This document shows, piece after piece, positions 55,246 to 63,256 of a stretch of DNA of 64,000 nt (positions are counted from its first letter, which is position 1; each line of letters opens with the position of its first letter). The notes beneath the pieces are model-generated. The model did not search any database. It was not told where the DNA came from and worked only from the letters and a program-made list of their open reading frames with translations. The stretch lies in assembly GCA_963743285.1 (NCBI GenBank), contig CAVUPF010000001.1, forward strand, positions 248,001 through 312,000, written 5' to 3'. The position numbers and the translations under genes were made by a program. Origin of the DNA: CAVUPF01 sp963743285 (GTDB lineage: Bacteria; Actinomycetota; Thermoleophilia; Solirubrobacterales; 70-9).

Positions 55246-57184
55246 ATGCCTAATCTCGTCGACGTCACCTATGCCCGCACGGGTGAGAGCACGAAGACCG
55301 ACTCGCTCGGGATGCGCGAGATGCAGGCGCAAGGCATTCGCCGCACGTGACGAGCCAGTACCTGCTGCTGAAGGCGCCTCCTGCCTCCGGGAAGTCGCGG
55401 GCGCTCATGTTCCTGGCGCTGGACAAGCTCTTCAACCAGGGGCTGAAGAAGGTGATCGTCGCGGTTCCCGAGCGGTCGATCGGGGCGTCGTTCGCGAGCA
55501 CCGAGCTGACCGAGCACGGCTTCTTCGCGGACTGGGAGATCGAGGATCGGAACAACCTCTGTCTGCCTGGCTCGGACCAGGGCAAGGTCCAGGCGCGTGA
55601 TCGACTTCCTCGAAGGGCGACTGACACGACCCTCGTCTGCACGCACGCGACGCTGCGGTTCGCTCATGACGCGATCGACGAGCGAGTTACTCAACGGCAC
55701 GCTGCTCGCGATCGACGAGTTCCACCACGTCTCGGCGTCGGAGGGCAGCCGCCTCGGCGAGCTTGCTGCGGTCGGTGATGCGCAACACCGACGCGCACAT
55801 CGTCGCGATGACCGGCTCCTACTTCCGCGGTGACGCGATCCCCGTGCTCGCGCCCGAGGACGAGGAGAAGTTCACCAAGGTCACCTACAACTACTACGAG
55901 CAGCTCAACGGCTACACGTACCTGAAGAGCCTCGGGATCGGCTACCACTTCTACCAGGGCCGCTACACCGACGCGGTCCACGAGGTTCTCGACACGGACA
56001 AGAAGACGATCCTGCACATCCCGCACGTGGGGTCGGGCGAGTCGACTGAAGGACAAGATCGGCGAGGTCGACTCGATCCTCGACAGCATCGGCGAAGTCG
56101 TCGAGCCAAGACCCCAAGACCGGCGTCCTCACGTCGAGCGCACGACGGACGGCAAGGTCCTCAAGGTCGCGGATCTCGTAATGGACGACCCGCGCGAGCG
56201 CGACAAGATCGTCGAGTACCTCCGCACGATGGACTCGCGCCGACGACATCGACCTGATCATCGCCCTGGGCATGGCGAAGGAGGGCTTCGACTGGCCCTG
56301 GTGCGAGCACGCGCTGACGATCGGCTACCGCGGCTCGCTGACGGAGATCATCCAGATCATCGGTCGCGCGACCCGGGACTCGCCGAACAAGACGCATGCG
56401 CAGTTCACGAACCTGATCGCGCAACCCGACGCCGCGGACGACGAGGTCAAGGTCGCCGTCAACAACATGCTGAAGGCGATCACCGCCTCGCTGCTGATGG
56501 AGCAGGTGCTCGCGCCGAACTTCAACTTCAAGACCAAGCGGGCCGACGACGACGAGCCGCCGAAGCCCGGCGACCTGCACATCAAGGGGTTCAAGGAGCC
56601 ATCGACCGAGCGGGTGCAAGGACATCGTCGAGGCCGATCTCAACGACCTGAAGGCCCAGATCCTTCAGGACCAGACGATGCTCAAGGCGATGCCGGGCAA
56701 CATCGACCCCGAGGTCATGAACAAGGTCCTGATTCCGAAGATCATCCGCGAGCGCTACCCCGACCTCGACGAGGCGCAGGTCGAGGAGGTCCGCCAGCAG
56801 GTCGTCGACCGACTCGGTGATCAAGAACGGCGAGATCAAGGAGGTCGGCGACAAGAAGTTCGTTCTGATGGCCGGCAAGTTCGTGAACATCAACGAGCTG
56901 CAGCATCGATCTGATCGACCAGGTCAACCCGTTCCAGAAGGCGTTCGAGATCCTGTCGAAGAGCGTCACCAAGCAGGTGCTGAAGGTGATCCAGGACGCC
57001 ATCGACACCACCCGGATCACGATCACCGGCGACGAAGCAGCGCATCCTGTGGCCGAAGATCAACGAGTTCGTCAAGGAACACGGCGGCCAGCGACCCGAC
57101 ATCCGCTCCCACGACCCGCTGGAGCGCCGGATGGCCGAGGCGCTGCTCTACATGCAGCGTGAGCGCCGCGAACAAGGCCTATGA
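55246..57184 (+). pseudogene. DEAD/DEAH-like SF2 helicase, heavily frameshifted
   Basis: Starts at ATG 55246, 6 bp after the methyltransferase stop. Fragments in different frames give: MPNLVDVTYARTGESTKT, Walker A KAPPASGKSRALMFLALD (about 55370-55420), Walker B LLAIDEFHHVSASEGS (about 55705-55750), AMTGSYFRGDAIPVL, the second RecA domain with IALGMAKEGFDWPWC, and motif VI EIIQIIGRATRDSP (about 56345-56380). It ends QRERREQGL at TGA 57182-57184. Length restored is about 640 residues. Likely an ATP-dependent DNA motor of the system. Confidence 0.78.
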
Positions 57185-58363
57185 GCCTCGACGCGGACAC
57201 GCTTCGGCAGATGCTCGCGGAGGATGAGTTTGGCCTCCTCAAGCCCGCCCGAGAAGCGCGCTGCCGTGACCGCCGACCAGCGACTCGCAGCGAGCTTCCA
57301 GGAGATCACCGAGTTCGTCCGGCAGCACGGGCGGCTGCCGGAGCGCGACCCCGCCGACATGACGGAGGCGCGACTTGCGATGCGCCTGAGGGCAATCGCC
57401 GAGAACGAGGAGCAGGCGTCCGCGCTGCGGCCGATCGACGAGTCTCGGGCTGCTGGGCGAGGCGCCACCGGAGATTGTGATTCCGACAGAGCCCCCGAGA
57501 CGATCGAGGACGCGATCGCCAACGATCCGTTCGGCCTTCTGGACGACGCCGACAGACATCTTTGACCTCAAGCACGTGCCGAAGACGCAGACCATGCCTG
57601 AGCAGATCGCTAGACGCCGGCCAGCTGAGGACTTCGAGCAGCTTCGAGCCCCTGTTCAAGCAATGCCACGCGGATCTGCGTTCCGGCGCGCGCAAGCTCC
57701 TCCCGTTCAAGAACCCGAGCGAGATCGAGGTCGGCAAGCTCTTCGTCCTCAACGGCGTCCTGCTGTACGTCGCCGAGATGGGCGAGCGGGAGCTCGACAA
57801 GATCCGGAAGGCCAACGCGCGCACTCGCTGCATCTTCGAGAACGGCACGGAGTCCGACCTGCTGATGCAGTCACTCGCCAGCAACCTCTACAAGGACGGC
57901 CGCCGCGTTACCGAGCCAAATGAGGTCGACGCTTGAGCGCATGGGCCTCGCAGCCGGAGACCAAGATGGGATACGTCTACGTCCTGCGCTCGCTGTCCGA
58001 CGATCGAGCAGCTCGCGCCGTTCGCCGACGTCCACAAGATCGGATTTACGACCCGTACGGTGGAGCAGCGGATCGCTGGCGCGGAGACCGACCCCACGTT
58101 CCTGCGAGCGTCAGTCGAGACGATCGCGCCTACAGTCTCCCCGCCGTAGCCGCCCAACGGTCGAGGCGATCCTGCATAGCTTCTTCGCCCCCGCCCGCCT
58201 CGATATCTGGTTCGAGCAAAACCACCAGGTCGTCGCCGATGCCAGCGAGTGGTTCGACGTCCCGCTGCCCGCCATCGACGAGGCGATCGAGCTAATCCAA
58301 TCGGAGGGCATCCAGAGCTACGAGTACGACCCCGACGAGCGCAGGATCGTGTTGCGATCATAG
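57181..58363 (+). pseudogene. GIY-YIG (T5orf172-like) nuclease family protein, frameshifted
   Basis: ATG 57181 overlaps the helicase stop (ATGA). Restored length is about 390 residues. The N-terminal half is helical and includes RLAASFQEITEFVRQHGRLP and RKLLPFKNPSEIEVGKLFV. The C-terminal domain begins GYVYVLRSLSDD (about 57966-58000), followed by HKIGFTTRTVEQRI (about 58032-58075), giving the paired GIY and YIG strands. Then come the catalytic-type glutamate region TVEAILHSFFAPARLDIWF and the tail EWFDVPLPAIDEAIELI. It is probably the nuclease of the methyltransferase/helicase operon. Confidence 0.76.
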
Positions 58364-58501
58364 GCGACGTAATCCCTGGAGACATTTCAGGAGACTTGGG
58401 CTCGCCCGATTTTGTCTCACGGTCAGGGCTTTCCTGCTGTGATTTCGAGACGAAAAACGGGCAGGTTTTATAGCTGATTTTTCGATTAAGCTCAGTTCAC
58501 T

Positions 58502-59098
58502 ATGGAGGGGTTTGAGACATTCGTCGCGGTTGCCCTTGAGGCCGATGACTTCGTGGTCTCACCCGCCATCAAGTTCCCAGTCGTGATCGAGACCAGGCGC
58601 GGGCTCCAAGAGCATGGGTTTGAGGTTGACCTGGTCGGGGCCAACGGTGATCGGCTCATCCTTGCCTCGGTCAAGTCGTTCTTCGGATCCCGTGGAGTCG
58701 CGGCCGAGTACGTGACGGGAGAGAGCAAAGATGTTCGACGGCGGAAGCTCTACGCGTTACTGAACGATCCGCACGTGCGTCGCCAGGTGATGCACGGTGC
58801 GGCCCACCGATACGGCTACAAGCTGAGTCAGGTAGAGCTACGGCTCTACGTTGGGCGCTTCGCGGGGCAAACCAAAGGCGAGCACGAGGAGAGGATCCGG
58901 CGCTGGGCGAAAGGGCAGCGGGTCGGAGCAGGATCAATCAAGGTGTACGGGCTCGATCAGATCGTGGGCAAAGTGCGGGAAGTCGCTGCGAAAAAGCAGT
59001 ATCGAGACAACCCTGTCCTGGCCACTCTCAAGGCCATCGAAGCGACTCATGAACTCACCACCTCAGCCCCTGGAACTTCTCCTAGCGCTGGACCGTAG
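58502..59098 (+). CDS. hypothetical protein, possible PD-(D/E)XK nuclease fold
   Basis: 198 residues, intact. Near the N-terminus FEVDLVGANGDRLILASVKSF (E41, D43, K58) resembles the acidic-strand/Lys-strand pair of PD-(D/E)XK nucleases, though the usual Glu two before Lys is Ser here. The tail has YGLDQIVGKVREVA and YRDNPVLATLKAIEAT. It starts 138 bp after the GIY-YIG gene on the same strand and could be a fourth member of that system or independent. Confidence 0.55.
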   Translation: MEGFETFVAVALEADDFVVSPAIKFPVVIETRRGLQEHGFEVDLVGANGDRLILASVKSFFGSRGVAAEYVTGESKDVRRRKLYALLNDPHVRRQVMHGAAHRYGYKLSQVELRLYVGRFAGQTKGEHEERIRRWAKGQRVGAGSIKVYGLDQIVGKVREVAAKKQYRDNPVLATLKAIEATHELTTSAPGTSPSAGP

Positions 59099-59118
59099 AG
59101 CGATGCGGAGAATGGCGG

Positions 59119-60402
59119 TTAAGCATCGAAGGTGGAGACAGTTAGCTCAAAAGCTTCCCGAAGATCCTTAACCAGCTTTCCGGACTCATCTTGACGTTCG
59201 GCTTCCTGCTTCGGCCAGTACCGGTAGATCTCAAAGCCCGGGCGCACGTCCGCCTTGTTGCGGTTCGTGCGGACGAAGTCCCGATCAAATGCCTCGCGTG
59301 AGGCGATGATGCCCGCCTCTGAAAGGCGATCCAGGAGGCCGTCCCAGTCATGGTCCGGATGCTTTGGATCTTTAGGGCGATAGACCGTGGTGATCAGGTC
59401 CTGGTGCTCATGCCAATACTTGAGGTAGGTGGAGATATCGGTCTGCTCGGGCTGCGGGAGCCATGCATAGCCGCGCTGGAAGTGCCCGAAGTGCATGTTG
59501 GGCGACAATCCCCAGCCAGGCTGTTCGCTCAAGGCCAGCACGCTGTCGATCAGCGTTTGACCAGAATAGAAGGCGCGGGCCTGAGTTGGCGTGTCCGCGG
59601 GCCAAAAGGAGAGACGCAAGTTTGAGCCGGAATCATCCAGATCGAACGCGACACGACGGGGAAGGCTCGGCGGTCCCTGCATTTCGACATATGGCCCGTG
59701 AGACTGTGAAGGTCCCTGCGCTTCTCGATCGGTTGCCTCCGCAAGCAGCGCTCGGCAACGACGCCGGATCCTCTCCTTGACGCCTGCACAGCGTCGCAGT
59801 GTGCTGTAGGGGCCGACCTCGCGGTAGTAATGATCGACGAAGTCGAAAAAATCCAGCAGTAGTCGACGTTCGGAACCTGACGGCGCGTCGAGGTCGACCA
59901 GCTCCCAAAGCTCGTCGATTAGGGTCGACCAACGCAGCTCAACCGGTTTCGGAGGATCCCAAACGGGACTGAGGTCACCGAGATTGATGTCGCGGGCTTG
60001 GAGAGCGTCCGCTGCTTCGCGGACCTTGCTCTCGACTACGACGACGATTGGAACGTCCGGACCCGAGTAGGTGATCAGCGCATCTGGGATCTGGCGTCTT
60101 GTGCTCTTGGTGATCGATCCGCTGTTGTAGGCCTTCTCTCTCGTGATGAACACCGAGATCCCACGCGGGGGCTCCATCTGATGGTCGAGGGCCAGTGCGG
60201 CCGATGTCTTGCTTTGGAACGTGTAGCTGGACTCTCCGGCACCGGAGAGGCCGAGATCGCCCATGCCAATCTTCCGAAGCCAGACCTCCTGGGCGAGGGG
60301 GCATAGGCGCAAAAGAACGAGGAGCGCTCGGGTTAGGTGATTCTCGTTTCCTCGCTCCTGAGACGAGAAGACCTCGAAGGCATTGGTCGGCAGTTTCGGC
60401 AA
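59119..60402 (-). CDS. PD-(D/E)XK nuclease-like protein
   Basis: 427 residues, intact. The N-terminus has NENHLTRALLVLLRLCP, a block seen in several uncharacterised restriction-like proteins. The candidate active site is IPDALITYSG (P106-D107) followed by VVVVESKV (E124-x-K126), spacing typical of PD-(D/E)XK folds. The C-terminal half includes AFDLDDSGSNLRLSFWP and FEIYRYWPK. It is divergent from the UvrD-like helicase with a 114-bp gap, suggesting a nuclease/helicase pair. Family assignment beyond the fold is not possible here. Confidence 0.68.
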   Translation of the reverse strand: MPKLPTNAFEVFSSQERGNENHLTRALLVLLRLCPLAQEVWLRKIGMGDLGLSGAGESSYTFQSKTSAALALDHQMEPPRGISVFITREKAYNSGSITKSTRRQIPDALITYSGPDVPIVVVVESKVREAADALQARDINLGDLSPVWDPPKPVELRWSTLIDELWELVDLDAPSGSERRLLLDFFDFVDHYYREVGPYSTLRRCAGVKERIRRRCRALLAEATDREAQGPSQSHGPYVEMQGPPSLPRRVAFDLDDSGSNLRLSFWPADTPTQARAFYSGQTLIDSVLALSEQPGWGLSPNMHFGHFQRGYAWLPQPEQTDISTYLKYWHEHQDLITTVYRPKDPKHPDHDWDGLLDRLSEAGIIASREAFDRDFVRTNRNKADVRPGFEIYRYWPKQEAERQDESGKLVKDLREAFELTVSTFDA

Positions 60403-60516
60403 GACGGGAACCCTATCTCCGCCCGCACTGGTCGTTGGCGGCAGTTCTCAGCTACGGCTGGCCGCCGACCGGCCGTCTGCCTAAGCTAGTGATATGCACC
60501 TCATGTTGGAGCAGCA
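60403..60516. promoter_or_regulatory. divergent promoter region between nuclease and helicase genes
   Basis: 114 bases between start codons of the two divergent genes; both must be transcribed from here. I see no confident -10/-35 pair or operator repeat. Confidence 0.4.
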
Positions 60517-62481
60517 GTGACGGATCTTCCTCGAAATCTCATCAACGAGGATGGTGAGCCGTTCGACGGTGAGATTGAGGAAATTGAGGGGATTCTTGGT
60601 GGCCTCGGCACCGAGGGTCGAACTGCCTACAGAGACCAGATTTCACACGCAGTTGCTACACACGATGGGTCTCGCATGCTCGTCGTCTCTGGTCCTGGCT
60701 CCGGAAAGAGCTTTCTTTTTCTCAGACGCATCGAGTATTGGCTGGGTCGCCACGACGACTTGCGGGTCTCTGTTTCAAGCTTTGTTCGCAAGCTCGTCAA
60801 AGACCTTGAGAGCGAGGTCTCGGTCACCATTCCGCAGGAGGACCAGGGACGCGTCGCCGTATCGACTCTCCACGCCCTAGCCCGGGGAATAGTCGAGCGA
60901 AATCTTGGAACCTCCGCTCACCGGCTCAACCTAAACATCAAGGTCATTCCGCCGAACTGGACCAAAATGGTATGGGCCGACGTGCTCGAATTTCACGAGA
61001 ACCTAGAGTCAAAGGACTACTCGTTCGACGCCTTTCAGACCCAATTTTATACCGAGGAGTTTGCGTCGGAGGACGGCTGGGGAGACTTGCGCGACACCTA
61101 TTTTCGGTTAGGGCGCTTCTACAATGCGGTCGGCTTTGCCGACATGATTGTGCTGGCACGAGAAGCAGTTGAGCAAAACCCGGGATTGAAAGTACACCAA
61201 CTCTGGATTATCGACGAGTTCCAGGATTTCAACCGGGCTGAGGAGCACTTGATTCGTGTTCTGACCAGCAGCGTAACAGGCGTTCTCATTGCAGGCGACG
61301 ACGATCAAGCCCTTTATCAAGCGCTCAAGGCAAGCCACCCAGAGATAATCTGTTCTTACTATGGCGACCAGAATTTTGCCAAGGCGATGCTTCCTTACTG
61401 CAATCGGTGCAGCTACTTCGTTTGCAAGGCCGCATCGGCCTTTATTGCTCAGAATCGGGAGGCGACTTCGATTCGGAAGATCTATTTGCCATTGAGGGAG
61501 GACAGCTCAGCAGCGAAAGTACAGGTCATTGGCACAGCAGCTCCTGCCTCGGCGGTTGACTACATCGAAAAATTCGTCGCGGCGCACAAAGGCGACCTAG
61601 AGGCCCATAAGGCTGAGATGGCCGATGGAAAGGAGACCGATCCCTTTCTACTGATTCTGACGCCGATCAAAGACGCAAGGTTTTACGCACTCAACGGCGC
61701 TAAAGAACGTTTACAGAAACTGGTCTCGGAATGGTCGGCGGTCCCAGTCCGGCATAGCCGCGACTATTGGAAAGTTGTGGACTACTGTGCGGCTGGCTGG
61801 AACAGCAAAGACAATTTCGCCGTTCGGAAGATCTTAAGCCATGAGGGCCTTGGTTCGGACGTCGTTCACGGCATGCTTGTTGAGGCTCTGGACCGGGGGT
61901 GCGGGCTCGTGGACGTTGGCAATGAGTCAGTAGATGCTGCGCTGGCGAAAAGCTCAGAGGTTGTCGGGATTATCGAGTCCGATGAGCTAGGTCCGGCCGA
62001 AAAGGTTGCAGAGGCGAAGAAGGTTCTCGCGCTGGAGGATGCCGAGCGCTTGGAGGCCGAGCTTACGGAGGTGCCGATTTCAGGCCACGGTGTCACCGAA
62101 GGTGACGAGGGGGATGAGGCGCTAGAGACGGCAGGAGCGTTGTCACCCGTCGAGATGCTGACATTGGTTGGAGCTAAGGGACTATCTGCAAAGCACGTCA
62201 TTGTGATCGGGTGCGATGATCTGAACATGCAGCGAACGACGGCGCTGACGTTCTTCGTCGCTCTGACACGTGCCCGGAAGACGCTTCACCTCATAGCGTC
62301 GCTGAAGGCTGGCGGAGCCAATGCGCCGCACGGCTTCGTCGCCCAGCTTCCCGACGACTGCTGCGAGTACACGGTCCACAAGAAAACTGGTACCTCAGAC
62401 CAGTTCGCAACCTTTCAGCAGTTTTCCAACAAGCTTGGGCGTCTGGCCCAAGGGGCGCGCGGGGGTTGGCGACGGCGGTAG
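60517..62481 (+). CDS. UvrD/Rep-like superfamily 1 helicase
   Basis: 654 residues, intact. Walker A VSGPGSGKSFLFLRRI is at residues 57-72. Motif Ia-type VSVSSFVRKLVKDL, VSTLHALARGIV, Walker B LWIIDEFQDFNRAEE and motif III IAGDDDQALYQA follow, then motif V/VI SPVEMLTLVGAKGLSAKHV and FFVALTRARKTLHL. It lacks the RecB-like nuclease domain. The pairing with a divergent PD-(D/E)XK-like protein recalls helicase/nuclease defence pairs, such as Gabija, in logic but not in gene identity. Codon use is less GC-biased than the core. Confidence 0.85.
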   Translation: MTDLPRNLINEDGEPFDGEIEEIEGILGGLGTEGRTAYRDQISHAVATHDGSRMLVVSGPGSGKSFLFLRRIEYWLGRHDDLRVSVSSFVRKLVKDLESEVSVTIPQEDQGRVAVSTLHALARGIVERNLGTSAHRLNLNIKVIPPNWTKMVWADVLEFHENLESKDYSFDAFQTQFYTEEFASEDGWGDLRDTYFRLGRFYNAVGFADMIVLAREAVEQNPGLKVHQLWIIDEFQDFNRAEEHLIRVLTSSVTGVLIAGDDDQALYQALKASHPEIICSYYGDQNFAKAMLPYCNRCSYFVCKAASAFIAQNREATSIRKIYLPLREDSSAAKVQVIGTAAPASAVDYIEKFVAAHKGDLEAHKAEMADGKETDPFLLILTPIKDARFYALNGAKERLQKLVSEWSAVPVRHSRDYWKVVDYCAAGWNSKDNFAVRKILSHEGLGSDVVHGMLVEALDRGCGLVDVGNESVDAALAKSSEVVGIIESDELGPAEKVAEAKKVLALEDAERLEAELTEVPISGHGVTEGDEGDEALETAGALSPVEMLTLVGAKGLSAKHVIVIGCDDLNMQRTTALTFFVALTRARKTLHLIASLKAGGANAPHGFVAQLPDDCCEYTVHKKTGTSDQFATFQQFSNKLGRLAQGARGGWRRR

Positions 62482-62780
62482 CGCGATTTGACGGCCTGGT
62501 GGGCCAAGGGCAGTACTGGCTTCAGACGGCTTTAGGCGGGATCACCGAAGCGTTTCGCGTTGACCGCCGACGTTGGCTGGAAGGGCCGTCGAGATTCGTC
62601 TCGCTATTAGTGGGCGGATTGGGCGGCTTCGAGACGGATCTGAGCGCCCGCCGCTGGCGGCCCGGCGCAACAGGAAGCCTGGAATTCGTGGCGGCCGATC
62701 TCAGAATCGATCGCCCGCAGGGACGGGAGCGCCGCTCTGGTGGCTTAGCAAGGCCCTTTTTCGGTAGATCAGGTCGAGCG
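62482..62780. other. intergenic, right end of island
   Basis: About 300 bases between the helicase stop and the right tRNA-Ser fragment. A 154-codon frame overlapping the helicase end continues through here into the tRNA repeat; its product has no recognisable features and I do not call it. Confidence 0.4.
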
Positions 62781-62840
62781 CTCGAAAACCGTTGGCCGTC
62801 GCAAGGCGGCTCGTGGGTTCGAATCCCACCCCTCCGCTTT
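62781..62840 (+). repeat. attR-like copy of tRNA-Ser 3' part
   Basis: Begins exactly at an anticodon-loop sequence CTCGAAA and continues through the variable arm, T arm (GTGGGTTCGAATCCCAC) and CCTCCGCTTT. It differs from 45574-45632 by one substitution, two one-base insertions and one one-base deletion. Upstream bases do not complete an anticodon stem, so it is not a functional tRNA. It defines the right border of the island. Confidence 0.8.
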
Positions 62841-62846
62841 GGAATG

Positions 62847-62875
62847 CGCAATCCCGCTCTGGGGGCGGGATTGCG
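62847..62875. terminator. hairpin after the tRNA-Ser fragment
   Basis: Perfect 11-bp stem CGCAATCCCGC/GCGGGATTGCG with a 7-nt loop, 7 bases after the repeat. There is no U tract. It may be the original terminator of tRNA-Ser, now separated from it by the island. Confidence 0.5.
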
Positions 62876-63256
62876 GGACACCCTGCCTCTCCTTGCCGTG
62901 GGGTCAACGGAGTTCAGCAGGGGTCAATAAAAGGCCCTTTTTGACCCCTTTCGTTCCCCCCACGTTCCCCCGAGCAGACCTGGCCCGAGTCAAGTCGCCG
63001 GTATTCACACACCACAACCGCCTACTTGACTCGCGGAGGGGATGGGCTCGCCAAGCGCCAAGCCTGACCGGCGAGCTGCATCGCCAAGACGCCAGGTTCT
63101 GCGTGCGCTGGAAGCAGGCGGTGGGCAGCACGTGTCCCGCTGTCCAGGTTAAGACACATGGAATGCACAGGCGTGACCGCGAGCACAACGTTTGCTACCC
63201 CCGAGCTCCGACGAACAGGCCATACGGGCTGTCGGCGCCCGGCCCGGCGTGAGAGC
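62876..63256. other. intergenic, chromosomal side of the island
   Basis: No supported gene. A 137-codon plus-strand frame (62839-63252) has an atypical composition and starts inside the tRNA repeat flank; I reject it. The segment presumably carries the promoter of the secreted protein gene that follows. Confidence 0.4.

Larger units (their letters stand above)
45574..62840. mobile_element. tRNA-Ser genomic island with defence cargo (about 17.3 kb)
   Basis: Bounded by the tRNA-Ser 3' part (45574-45632) and its imperfect copy (62781-62840). The contents are a TrlF-like ATPase, tyrosine integrase, excisionase-like HTH, two unknown proteins, an orphan DNA methyltransferase, an MmeI-like methyltransferase/helicase/GIY-YIG operon, a possible PD-(D/E)XK protein, and a nuclease/UvrD-helicase pair. 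The integrase is about 3 kb inside the left end rather than at the border. That may mean a second, nested element or rearrangement. Confidence 0.8.

Noticed and set aside
62522..62907. Minus-strand frames with GFEPTSRL
   Set aside because: Antisense of the tRNA-Ser fragment, not genes.
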